Assembly (NCBI GenBank): GCA_017306715.1
Contig: JAFKHV010000018.1
Location: 1 to 64,000 of the forward strand
DNA: 64,000 nucleotides
Direction: 5' to 3'
From: Legionella sp.
GTDB lineage: Bacteria; Pseudomonadota; Gammaproteobacteria; Legionellales; Legionellaceae
The position numbers and the translations under genes were made by a program. Positions 1 through 7,981 of this stretch are shown here, piece by piece (the first letter of the stretch is position 1; each line of letters begins with the position of its first letter). The notes under the pieces are model-generated. The model was not told where the DNA came from. It saw only the letters and a list, made by a program, of their open reading frames with translations, and did not search any database.

Positions 1-285
1 CAAGATCAGCAAAAGCAACAAGATCAGCAAAAGCAACAAGATCAGCAAAAGCAACAAGATCAGCAAAAGCAACAAGATCAGCAAAAGCAACAAGATCAGC
101 AAAAGCAACAAGATCAGCAAAAGCAACAGGAGCAGCAAAAGCAACAAGATCAGCAAAAGCAACAAGATCAGCAAAAGCAACAAGATCAGCAAAAGCAACA
201 GGAGCAGCAAAAGCAACAAGATCAGCAAAAGCAGGATCAGCAAAAGCAACAGGAGCAGCAAAAGCAGGATCAGCAAAAAGATCAG
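1..285 (+). repeat. 18-bp in-frame tandem repeat (Gln/Lys-rich)
   Basis: The unit CAAGATCAGCAAAAGCAA recurs head to tail, about fifteen times, starting at the window edge. Variants carry CAGGAG in place of CAAGAT, and two shortened units occur near 230-270. All units are multiples of 3, so copy-number change would lengthen or shorten the protein without a frameshift. There are no spacers, so this is not a CRISPR array. Confidence 0.95.
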
Positions 286-405
286 GCCAAAGCAGAGAAG
301 AAGCATGCACAGGAACAATGGCTACGCTTAATCCCTGATGATCCAGGCGGTTTATTAAGAGAAAAATTTTTACGCGATCATTTACGTAGGCAGCAAGGGT
401 GGTAA
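1..405 (+). CDS. C-terminal part of a BatB/BatC-like VWA-TPR protein (5' end outside window)
   Basis: The frame is open from base 1 and stops with TAA at 403-405. About 90 residues are a Gln/Lys/Asp repeat (unit QDQQKQ with QEQQKQ variants). The last ~45 residues form a non-repetitive tail with LIPDDPGGLLREKF, which is the typical ending of the von Willebrand A plus TPR protein of the Bat (aerotolerance) operon. Its stop is 2 nt before the ATG of batD, which supports the Bat assignment. The family acts at the inner membrane and periplasm, and its exact role is unsettled. The VWA and TPR domains, if present, lie left of the window. Identity rests on the tail motif and the neighbour. Confidence 0.75.
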   Translation, partial: QDQQKQQDQQKQQDQQKQQDQQKQQDQQKQQDQQKQQDQQKQQEQQKQQDQQKQQDQQKQQDQQKQQEQQKQQDQQKQDQQKQQEQQKQDQQKDQAKAEKKHAQEQWLRLIPDDPGGLLREKFLRDHLRRQQGW

Positions 406-407
406 AC

Positions 408-2054
408 ATGAGTAAATTTCTTATTGGTTTCATATTTTTGTTCCAAGTAATGAGTTCCTGGGCCGAAGTGCAGGCTGAAGTCGATCAAGCAGTTTTAGGG
501 ATGGATGAAACTTTCCGGTTAATTATTACCCAGGATGGCATTCGCAGTGGCAGCGGTCTTCCTGATTTAACTCCGTTAAAAAAAGATTTCATCATTTTGG
601 GTACGGAACAAAATATGAGCTATACCGTAATAAACGGTCAAAGCCAGGCATCAAATAGCTGGGTCATCAGTTTAAAACCGATTAGATCCGGAACTTTAAC
701 GATTCCTGCAATTAAGGTAGGTTCTGAGCACACCTCCGCATTGACTATCAATGTAGATAACACCGCCCCCCAAAAGCCTAATCGGAACGCTGCGACAGAC
801 ACAAATCAGGATTTGTTCATGAAAACTACGGTTAACAATGAACGTCCTTATGTAAATCAACAAATTATTTATAAAGTTGCTATTTACAATTCAAGACAAC
901 TTTTAGATGCAACCTACGAAGAACCCCAATTAGACAACGCCCTCGTAATCCCCCTGGGCACCAATAGACGCTATCAAACAATTAAAACCGGTATGAACTA
1001 TCTGGTCGATGAAAAAACATATGCTATCTTTCCGCTGAAAAGTGGCAAACTCACCCTCACTTCGCCCGTTTATAATGCATTAGTTTTCGGTTTTGAACCA
1101 CAAAAAGTGAGAATTAGCGATAATAATATTTCCCTTGAAGTACAGCCAGCGCCGTCCTCCTTTCAAGGTAAAGAATGGTTGCCTGCACGTGAAATAAAAC
1201 TCACAGAAGATTATGAATCGATTAGCAAATCACTTAAAGTTGGGGATACCTTGATACGCAAAGTGCAACTGCACGGAGTAGGCATTCCAGCACAATTACT
1301 GCCGATACCCCATTTTGCTGAAAATAAAAAATATAATGTTTATCCTGAGAAGGGTAAGTATCTCAATCAAATCCAACAAGGTGAAATTGTTAGTAACATC
1401 GACATTAAAGTGACTTATCTATTCAATCAAAACGGGCAAATCACCTTGCCTGAGGCGCAACTCCCCTGGTTTAACACCAAAACGGGTAAAGAGGAAATTG
1501 CTCGCCTGCCCGCGAAAACAATTTCAATCTTACCTTCAGAGTCTAAAAATTCTCCAGCACCTGCGGTTACAACATTAAAAACCGATAAGACATCATCGCA
1601 ACCTGAAATTCTTAAATCCTCCGACACAGAGAAAAAAGGGGCAATTTTACCGTGGTTTCTTGCAGGACTTTGCGCGCTCGCGTGGCTAATTACCTTGGCT
1701 CTATGGAAATGGCCGCGTGGCAAAAAAAGTTCTTTGCCGCAAAATAAAACACCCAATCTGAAAGCGCTTCATAAAGCATGTAAGGATAACAATCCCCAGG
1801 CAGCCCAGTTTGCTTTACTCGAATGGGCGCAAGCTCGTTGGCCACAAGCGCAATTATTAAATCTGGGGAGTATTGCTCAATATCTTGCCTATCCTCCTCT
1901 GGAGCAGGAGATTAACCGTTTGTCACAAGTGCTCTATCAGGCACATACAAAAATGCCTTGGACTGGAGCAGAGTTATGGTCGGCCGTGAATAGTCTACCT
2001 CAGAAAAAAGAGGCTCTAGAGAATGACTTTTTACCTCCCAGCAACCCCAAATAA
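408..2054 (+). CDS. batD: BatD family oxygen-tolerance protein
   Basis: 548 residues from ATG 408. A GTG at 399 is in frame but overlaps the previous stop, while ATG 408 is 2 nt after it and is followed at once by a signal peptide (FLIGFIFLFQVMSSWAEV). The large periplasmic part has the immunoglobulin-like strands typical of BatD (GTEQNMSYTVINGQ, WVISLKPIRSGTLTIP). A single membrane helix at about residues 412-434 (LPWFLAGLCALAWLITLALW) is followed by a cytoplasmic tail of ~110 residues. BatD is the membrane partner of the BatA/B VWA proteins. Function in this organism is inferred from the family only. Confidence 0.88.
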   Translation: MSKFLIGFIFLFQVMSSWAEVQAEVDQAVLGMDETFRLIITQDGIRSGSGLPDLTPLKKDFIILGTEQNMSYTVINGQSQASNSWVISLKPIRSGTLTIPAIKVGSEHTSALTINVDNTAPQKPNRNAATDTNQDLFMKTTVNNERPYVNQQIIYKVAIYNSRQLLDATYEEPQLDNALVIPLGTNRRYQTIKTGMNYLVDEKTYAIFPLKSGKLTLTSPVYNALVFGFEPQKVRISDNNISLEVQPAPSSFQGKEWLPAREIKLTEDYESISKSLKVGDTLIRKVQLHGVGIPAQLLPIPHFAENKKYNVYPEKGKYLNQIQQGEIVSNIDIKVTYLFNQNGQITLPEAQLPWFNTKTGKEEIARLPAKTISILPSESKNSPAPAVTTLKTDKTSSQPEILKSSDTEKKGAILPWFLAGLCALAWLITLALWKWPRGKKSSLPQNKTPNLKALHKACKDNNPQAAQFALLEWAQARWPQAQLLNLGSIAQYLAYPPLEQEINRLSQVLYQAHTKMPWTGAELWSAVNSLPQKKEALENDFLPPSNPK

Positions 2055-2138
2055 AAACAGAGCTCTCTTCAAATAGACAGGGTTTGATAGAGGGTCTTTG
2101 CTTGAGATGTGGTGTCCCGAGGTTACGAAAGCCTCGGA

Positions 2139-2570
2139 ATAATGGGAATAAGGGGCTTTAAATCTCCAGATGTTAGAATGGAGAAACTCCTTCAAACTCA
2201 TTGATTGGGAATTGGGGGCTTAGCGGGGGATCCCTCGCGATGCTCGGGATGACGGGGTCAGGGTATGGAGCCCTGGGGATAACGGGGGAGTCCAGGGTTA
2301 TGGAGCCCTGGGATGACGGGGTTCTAGGAGCATCGGGATGATGGAATAAGCGGCTTTTAAACCTCATTATGTTGGAATGGAGAAATTCCTCCAAACTCAT
2401 TGATTGGGAATTGGGGGCTTGGCTGGGGATCCCTCGCGATGCTCGGGATGACGGGGGATTCCAGGAGTATGGAGCCCTTGGGATGACGGGGTTACGGGAG
2501 CATCGGGATGATGGGAATAAGGTGTTTCAACCCCCATACGTCATCCCGAATGGAGTGAGGGATCACCTGC
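2139..2570. repeat. Tandem ~200-bp intergenic repeat with inverted-repeat cores
   Basis: Two long copies start near 2139 and 2339 with GGAATAAG, share ATTGATTGGGAATTGGGG, and each carries the core GGATCCCTCGCGATGCTCGG followed by GATGACGGGG (2226-2257 and 2425-2456). A third, partial unit starts near 2509 and ends with the same core in opposite orientation (2539-2569). The 2055-2580 interval holds no convincing gene. The small open frames at 2173-2400 and 2369-2584 lie wholly inside the repeat. Confidence 0.85.
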
Positions 2571-2580
2571 AAGATACTCC

Positions 2581-2871
2581 TTAAAATAAAGCGAGGTACA
2601 AATCATTCCATTCAGGATTGAAGGCTTGAATCAGGTCCTGCTTCTTCTTTCGGGACCACCCCTTAATTTGTTTTTCGCGCTCAATTGCTATAACAATTCC
2701 TGAACAGGCTTCAAAATAAACCAAGCGGTCGACATTGTATTTTTTTGTAAATCCAGCAACCAATTTACTCTTGTGCTCATACACACGGCGTTGCAAATCA
2801 CTAGTTACACCCGTATACAACACATTATTGTATTTATTGGCCAAAAGATAAACATATAATTCCCTAGGCAT
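2581..2871 (-). CDS. GIY-YIG nuclease-domain protein
   Basis: 96 residues, the usual length of the stand-alone single-domain GIY-YIG proteins (UPF0213/YhbQ-like). The first strand reads YVYLLANKYNNVLYTGVT, corresponding to the GIY...YIG signature, followed by the Arg-containing helix DLQRRVYEHK and a later acidic residue (AIEREKQIKGW). Such proteins are predicted DNA endonucleases of unclear physiological role. The gene stands alone between blocks of dispersed repeats, and a link to the spread of those repeats is possible but not shown by the sequence. Confidence 0.88.
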   Translation of the reverse strand: MPRELYVYLLANKYNNVLYTGVTSDLQRRVYEHKSKLVAGFTKKYNVDRLVYFEACSGIVIAIEREKQIKGWSRKKKQDLIQAFNPEWNDLYLALF

Positions 2872-3205
2872 ACACTATTCCTTACTTGGTTGGACGTGGT
2901 GTTATCCTGGATTCCTGACAACTCGAAAATAATACCAGAAAAAATAAAGAAACCCACGGCATATACCGCTTTTGATTGCTTGGCCTGGATGAAGCTCCCT
3001 CGCCCATGCTCCTGGTTATAACTGGCTCAGGATGAGCGAACCATGATTTTCACCCACTCGTCATCTCGAGCATGGCGAGAGATCTCCCGACTAACGAACT
3101 CATGTAAATGACAAAAACCGCAAAACATTTCACAATAAATCCGTACTCTTTTATTTTTTACTCGAATAAACATCATCGTCATTTAAATGTCCTGAACATT
3201 AGAGC
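2872..3205. other. Gene-free interval with one dispersed-repeat copy
   Basis: No convincing coding frame on either strand. A copy of the dispersed element lies at 3059-3089 (CGTCATCTCGAGCATGGCGA and onward), with CTC in place of CCC. The rest is AT-rich leader DNA before mnmG. Confidence 0.6.
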
Positions 3206-3234
3206 TTGGGGCGGGTGTAAAAAAAGTGTATAAT
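3206..3234 (+). promoter_or_regulatory. Sigma-70-like promoter for mnmG
   Basis: TTGGGG at 3206-3211, a 17-nt spacer, and a consensus TATAAT at 3229-3234, which lies 28 nt before the mnmG ATG. The -35 matches only its TTG. It would drive the mnmG-rsmG-parA-parB run. Confidence 0.6.
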
Positions 3235-3262
3235 TCCACTTTTTGTTAGACAGCAAATCGTT

Positions 3263-5137
3263 ATGAATCTTGAGAAGCAATATGATGTCATCGTGGTCGG
3301 TGGCGGCCACGCTGGAACGGAAGCCGCCCTGGCCGCTGCGCGTATGGGAGCACAGACTCTCCTATTAACCCATAATATGGATCTTCTGGGACAGATGTCC
3401 TGCAACCCTGCAATTGGGGGTATTGGAAAAGGGCATTTAGTAAAAGAAATTGATGCCTTAGATGGTGCAATGGCCAAAGCGGCGGATCAGGCGGGGATTC
3501 AGTTTCGCATCCTTAATGCTTCGAAAGGGCCTGCGGTTCGCGCAACCCGTGCACAAGCTGACCGAGTACTCTATCGGCAAGCCATACGAGAGCAATTACA
3601 ATCTCAAGAAAATTTAACCTTATTCCAACAAGCAGTCGATGATTTAGTCATTGAGTCAGGCATTGTGACGGGTGTAATCACCCAAATGGGTTACACATTG
3701 CGTGCACGAGCAGTGGTATTAACTGTCGGTACTTTTTTAGGTGGTAAAATCCATGTAGGGATGAGCCAGTATGCTGGCGGCCGTGCGGGCGATCCCCCTG
3801 CGGTTGCTCTTGCCCACAGCTTAAGAGATCTGGATTTACCTGTTGGGCGACTAAAAACTGGAACCCCTCCCCGCATTGATAGCCGCTCCCTCGATTATTC
3901 GCAAATGACACCGCAGCCAGGAGATACCCCTCTACCGGTATTCTCTTACATGGGAAGCATTGCCGATCACCCGCAACAAGTTTCTTGCCATATCACCCAC
4001 ACCACGGAAGCAACGCATGAGATTATTCGTAATAATCTGCATCAATCGCCAATGTATGCCGGTGTTATCGAAGGAATTGGGCCACGTTATTGCCCCTCTA
4101 TCGAAGATAAGGTGGTGCGCTTCGCTGATAAATTATCCCACCAAATATTTGTGGAGCCCGAAGGATTAACCTCAAGCGAAATTTATCCAAATGGTATTTC
4201 AACCAGTTTACCCTTTGATGTACAAGTACAATTTGTGCGTACTATTAAAGGATTTGAACAAGCTCATATTACCCGCCCAGGATATGCGATTGAATACGAT
4301 TACTTCGATCCACGGGGCCTAACCCGCTATTTGCAGACAAAGCCTATTGCCAATTTATTCTTCGCCGGTCAAATAAACGGTACTACCGGTTATGAAGAGG
4401 CGGCAGCGCAAGGGATTATCGCCGGAATCAATGCTGCACGGTTGGTTCAGGAGCAAGAGCTTTGGTGTCCACGCCGTGATGAGGCCTATATCGGGGTGCT
4501 TATCGATGATCTTATCACCTGCGGTACTCAAGAGCCTTATCGCATGTTCACCTCGCGCGCGGAATATCGTCTGTTACTGCGTGAGGACAATGCCGATTTG
4601 CGCTTAACAGCTAAGGGACATGAGCTGGGTGTGGTCGGTGAATCACGCTGGCAGTCTTTTTCCACCAAACAAGAACACATTACCCGTACCCAAGCTCAGT
4701 TACAACAAACCTGGGTTCGTGTGGGTCATAATGAACGACTGCGCGGTATCGTACAAACTCCTCTGCAACATGACTGCCGTGCCCATGAATTCTTAAAACG
4801 TCCAGAAATTAACTATCAGCACCTGTTGCTGCTCGACGATTTAAATTTGCCAGAACTCGATGCCGAAGTTTGTGAACAGGTAGAAATTCAAAATAAATAT
4901 GCAGGATACATTGAGCGTCAACAGCTTGAAATCGACAAGCTGCGCAAACACGAACAAACCCAACTTCCAGCGTCTCTGAATTATCACGAGGTTGTTGGTT
5001 TATCCAATGAGGTCATACAAAAGCTTAATCATATTAAACCAGCCAATATCGCGCAAGCAGGCCGAATATCTGGAGTGACACCTGCCGCCTTATCCCTGCT
5101 TTTGGTGCATTTAAAAAAACAGCGTATTGAGGCATGA
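3263..5137 (+). CDS. mnmG: tRNA uridine-5-carboxymethylaminomethyl modification enzyme MnmG (GidA)
   Basis: 624 residues, full length for the family. The N-terminal FAD-binding motif [21 protein letters not shown] is at residues 9-29, the Cys-containing segment [20 protein letters not shown] follows, and KTGTPPRID and [17 protein letters not shown] are family signatures. With MnmE it modifies the wobble uridine (C5) of several tRNAs in the cytoplasm. It overlaps rsmG by 4 nt (ATGA), the classic gidA-gidB arrangement near the replication origin and parAB. Confidence 0.98.
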   Translation: MNLEKQYDVIVVGGGHAGTEAALAAARMGAQTLLLTHNMDLLGQMSCNPAIGGIGKGHLVKEIDALDGAMAKAADQAGIQFRILNASKGPAVRATRAQADRVLYRQAIREQLQSQENLTLFQQAVDDLVIESGIVTGVITQMGYTLRARAVVLTVGTFLGGKIHVGMSQYAGGRAGDPPAVALAHSLRDLDLPVGRLKTGTPPRIDSRSLDYSQMTPQPGDTPLPVFSYMGSIADHPQQVSCHITHTTEATHEIIRNNLHQSPMYAGVIEGIGPRYCPSIEDKVVRFADKLSHQIFVEPEGLTSSEIYPNGISTSLPFDVQVQFVRTIKGFEQAHITRPGYAIEYDYFDPRGLTRYLQTKPIANLFFAGQINGTTGYEEAAAQGIIAGINAARLVQEQELWCPRRDEAYIGVLIDDLITCGTQEPYRMFTSRAEYRLLLREDNADLRLTAKGHELGVVGESRWQSFSTKQEHITRTQAQLQQTWVRVGHNERLRGIVQTPLQHDCRAHEFLKRPEINYQHLLLLDDLNLPELDAEVCEQVEIQNKYAGYIERQQLEIDKLRKHEQTQLPASLNYHEVVGLSNEVIQKLNHIKPANIAQAGRISGVTPAALSLLLVHLKKQRIEA

Positions 5138-5763
5138 TGGTAAACAATTCAACACACTCTTTTTTACAAGAAGAGCTTAAGAAAATTCAGCAAGAACACT
5201 GCACTGAGCCTTTATTTCATTATTTAACTTTATTAAATAAATGGAATAAAACGTATAATTTAACGGCCATCCGTAATACCGATGAAATGGTAAGCAAACA
5301 CCTCATCGATAGTTTGGCCATTATTCCCTGGGTGCAGGGAACGCGAATTATTGATGTAGGCACAGGTGCTGGGTTACCCGGCATTCCACTTGCAATCGCA
5401 CAACCCGATAAACACTTTACTTTGCTCGATGCTAACGGCAAAAAAACGCGCTTTTTGAATGAAGTAAAACGTCAATTAGCTCTAAAGAATGTAGAAATAG
5501 TACATTTTCGTGTCGAAAGCTACCACCCGCACCCAGGTTTTGATACAGTAATGAGTCGAGCGTTTACAAGTCTTGCGCAAATGATTTACTGGACAAACCA
5601 CCTCATAGCCCCGGATGGATTGTGGTTGGCAATGAAAGGCCGTTTACCTGACACGGAGCTCCAGGAATTAATGCATGATTACACAGTTGAGCCTTATTCG
5701 GTAAATAGAGTTGAAGGTGAACGCTGTTGCATCCTTATTAAGAATACACAACCAAGGAATTAA
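5134..5763 (+). CDS. rsmG: 16S rRNA (guanine-527-N7) methyltransferase RsmG (GidB)
   Basis: 209 residues. The SAM-binding motif I is [18 protein letters not shown], preceded by [21 protein letters not shown], which is diagnostic for RsmG. It methylates G527 of 16S rRNA. The start overlaps the mnmG stop. A second ATG directly after it (5137) sits at better spacing from GAGG at 5129-5132, so the true protein may begin one residue later. It ends 2 nt before parA and appears cotranscribed with it. Confidence 0.97.
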   Translation: MMVNNSTHSFLQEELKKIQQEHCTEPLFHYLTLLNKWNKTYNLTAIRNTDEMVSKHLIDSLAIIPWVQGTRIIDVGTGAGLPGIPLAIAQPDKHFTLLDANGKKTRFLNEVKRQLALKNVEIVHFRVESYHPHPGFDTVMSRAFTSLAQMIYWTNHLIAPDGLWLAMKGRLPDTELQELMHDYTVEPYSVNRVEGERCCILIKNTQPRN

Positions 5764-5765
5764 TC

Positions 5766-6536
5766 ATGGCAAAAGTTATCGCCATTGCCAATCAAAAAGG
5801 CGGTGTGGGTAAAACCACCACTGCAATTAATTTATCTGCTTCACTGGCCGCAAATCGCCAACAGGTGCTCCTGATTGATTTGGACCCCCAAGGCAATGCA
5901 ACCATGGGCAGTGGTGTTGATAAAAACCAGTTGGTTCATACTACCAATGATGTATTGCTTCATGATTGTCTCGCTCAACAAGCGTGCCTGACGACTCCCT
6001 GTGGCTATGATTTATTGCCAGGAAATGATGACCTAACGGTGGCGGAAGTGAGCTTAATGGAACGCAACCATCGGGAAACGTTTCTTTATAAAGCATTACA
6101 ACCCTTGCAAAGTAATTATGATTTCATTTTAATCGACTGCCCTCCCGCATTAAATACGTTGACTATTAATGCTTTCGTCGCGGCGGACTCCGTATTGATC
6201 CCGATGCAATGTGAATACTATGCGCTTGAGGGTCTCGCCGCATTACTTTCCACGATTGACCAGGTTAAAGCCTCAGTGAATCCACGTTTACATCTTGAGG
6301 GAGTCCTGCGTACTATGTATGATGCCCGCAATCGTCTTTGTGCAGATGTTTCCAAGCAATTACTAGAACATTTTCCGACTAAGGTTTATCGCACGGTAGT
6401 GCCACGCAATGTACGGTTGGCAGAGGCACCAAGCCATGGCATGCCCGCATTGCAATATGATAAAACATCGCCAGGAGCTGCTGCCTATATGGTTTTAGCT
6501 GCAGAAGTAATCAACAAACAAACCGTGACCGGATAA
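5766..6536 (+). CDS. parA: Chromosome-partitioning ATPase ParA (Soj)
   Basis: 256 residues. Deviant Walker A motif KGGVGKTTTAINL at residues 11-23, the Walker A' region LLIDLDPQGNAT, and IDCPPALNTLTINAF. AAGGAA sits at proper distance before the ATG. It is a dimerising ATPase that moves ParB-parS complexes on the nucleoid. It is followed 11 nt later by parB, and together with mnmG/rsmG this is the usual origin-proximal chromosomal locus rather than a plasmid partition system. Confidence 0.97.
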   Translation: MAKVIAIANQKGGVGKTTTAINLSASLAANRQQVLLIDLDPQGNATMGSGVDKNQLVHTTNDVLLHDCLAQQACLTTPCGYDLLPGNDDLTVAEVSLMERNHRETFLYKALQPLQSNYDFILIDCPPALNTLTINAFVAADSVLIPMQCEYYALEGLAALLSTIDQVKASVNPRLHLEGVLRTMYDARNRLCADVSKQLLEHFPTKVYRTVVPRNVRLAEAPSHGMPALQYDKTSPGAAAYMVLAAEVINKQTVTG

Positions 6537-6547
6537 AGGAAATCTAT

Positions 6548-7420
6548 ATGAGTGTAAAAAGAGGTGGTCTTGGCCGAAATTTATCTGCGCTTCTGAGTCA
6601 ATCAACTGCACCCATAATGGAAGAAAAACCCGTATCCGGACAAACCTTATTAGCAGTTAATAAACTTCAACCAGGTAAATATCAGCCACGGACCGAAATG
6701 GAAGAGGCACCTTTAGCGGAGCTTGCCGAATCCATTAAACGTCAAGGACTACTGCAACCGCTCTTGGTTCGGGAACTTAACCCGGGAACGTTTGAAATCA
6801 TTGCGGGTGAACGTCGGTGGCGTGCTTGTCAAATGGCGGGGCTTAGTGAGGTGCCGGTTATCATCAAACAGGTAGATGATGAAACGGCCATGGCGATGGC
6901 ATTGGTGGAAAATCTACAACGAGAAGATCTCAACGCAATGGAGCAAGCACGAGCCATGCAACGTTTGCATGAAGAATTTGCTCTTACTCACACCCAAATT
7001 GCAGAATTATTGTGTAAATCACGCGCCGCTGTCAGTAATTTCCTTCGCCTGCTCGCCCTGACGAGCCCTGTGAAAAAGATGCTCGAGCACGGGGATATCG
7101 ACATGGGTCATGCTCGCGCTCTTCTGGTACTTGACGAAGAGCAGCAAACCCAGGTTGCACAACTTATCGTGGCTAAAAATCTGTCAGTACGTGAAACTGA
7201 GCAATTAGTCGAACGAGTTAAAAAAGGGAAAAATAGCTCACCCACGGCCACTGAGTCTGTGGCACATCATGCGCTCTATTTAGAGCAAATAGATCATTTA
7301 GCTAAAAAACTAAAAACTGCCGTTAAATTAAAGCCTGGTAAATCCGGTAAAGGGTCTTTAGTCATTCATTATGATAATGCCCAGCGTCTCCAACATATAA
7401 TTGACCACCTGCTGAACTAA
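6548..7420 (+). CDS. parB: Chromosome-partitioning protein ParB (Spo0J)
   Basis: 290 residues. KRGGLGRNLSALL at the N terminus is the ParA-stimulating peptide typical of chromosomal ParB. It is followed by the CTP-binding ParB/Srx domain (QPLLVRELNPGTFEIIAGERRWRA, ENLQREDLNAMEQA) and a helix-turn-helix (THTQIAELLCKSRAAVSNFLRLL). The C terminus is the dimerisation region. AAAGGA precedes the ATG. No parS palindrome was found in the window near it. Confidence 0.97.
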   Translation: MSVKRGGLGRNLSALLSQSTAPIMEEKPVSGQTLLAVNKLQPGKYQPRTEMEEAPLAELAESIKRQGLLQPLLVRELNPGTFEIIAGERRWRACQMAGLSEVPVIIKQVDDETAMAMALVENLQREDLNAMEQARAMQRLHEEFALTHTQIAELLCKSRAAVSNFLRLLALTSPVKKMLEHGDIDMGHARALLVLDEEQQTQVAQLIVAKNLSVRETEQLVERVKKGKNSSPTATESVAHHALYLEQIDHLAKKLKTAVKLKPGKSGKGSLVIHYDNAQRLQHIIDHLLN

Positions 7421-7921
7421 GTTATAACCCGCGATTTAGACACCCCGTGCCTACAAGGAGATCCCTCGCCCAAGGCTCGGGATGACGAGGGGTGAATGTG
7501 AGTCAAGGAAGCCGCCTGAAATAATTAAAGGAAAAGGACGAGAAAACGCATCATTCAAAACTCGGATGATTGTTGTGGTCAAAGAAGTAACCAAGTTAAT
7601 CAAGAACTAGGAAAGAGCATCATTAAGGGAATAACCGCAGTTGATCAAAGACTGGGGAAGAGCATCATTCAAGACCCGGATGATGTGAAACAAAAGATTA
7701 AGGATGAATATTATTCAAACGTGTCTTCTCCATCAGGAGCGTACAGAGCATTCTCCTTAGGAATCCCCCACATCATCCTCACACCCCGTCATCCCGAGTT
7801 TTGCAAGGGATCCCCCGCAAGTAGCACGGATCGATTGAAACATCGCATAAATTAATTTTTCATTAAACGAGGAATCGCTTCATAGAGTTTTTATTTACTA
7901 CACCAGCTTAAAATGTACATT
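7421..7921. repeat. Gene-free repeat region downstream of parB
   Basis: No convincing gene. Dispersed-repeat copies lie at 7459-7490 (GATCCCTCGCCCAAGGCTCG and onward) and, in reverse orientation, at 7787-7839, where the copy has the tail AGCACGGATCGATTGAA. Between them, at 7549-7686, a different short sequence (GCATCATTCAAAACTCGGAT) recurs three times in diverged form. Confidence 0.7.
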
Positions 7922-7954
7922 CTTAACCCTCCCTTAATATTTTTTTGCTAGACT
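7922..7954 (+). promoter_or_regulatory. PmrA-like box and -10 element before the giant SecA-like gene
   Basis: CTTAACCCT at 7922-7930, CC, then CTTAATATT at 7933-7941. The second half is a perfect match to the consensus reported for Legionella PmrA targets (cTTAATatT-N2-cTTAATatT), and the first half matches at 6 of 9. Seven nt later is TAGACT (7949-7954), a plausible -10, 27 nt before the ATG. The same geometry occurs before the genes at 26944 and 55897. PmrA control is inference from motif and spacing. Confidence 0.7.
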
Positions 7955-7981
7955 TAACAAAAAAGTAACGAGTCCCTTTTT

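Noticed and set aside
1..285. Regular repeats resembling a CRISPR array
   Set aside because: Units are 18 bp and contiguous with no unique spacers, and they encode an in-frame Gln/Lys repeat of a real protein.
2173..2584. Open frames of 75 and 71 residues in the intergenic repeats
   Set aside because: They are translations of the tandem repeat itself (Asp/Gly/Pro-rich), on both strands, without start signals.
7676..7695. GTGAAACA half of a parS-like site downstream of parB
   Set aside because: Only the right half of TGTTTCACGTGAAACA is present; the left half (CGGATGAT) does not match.
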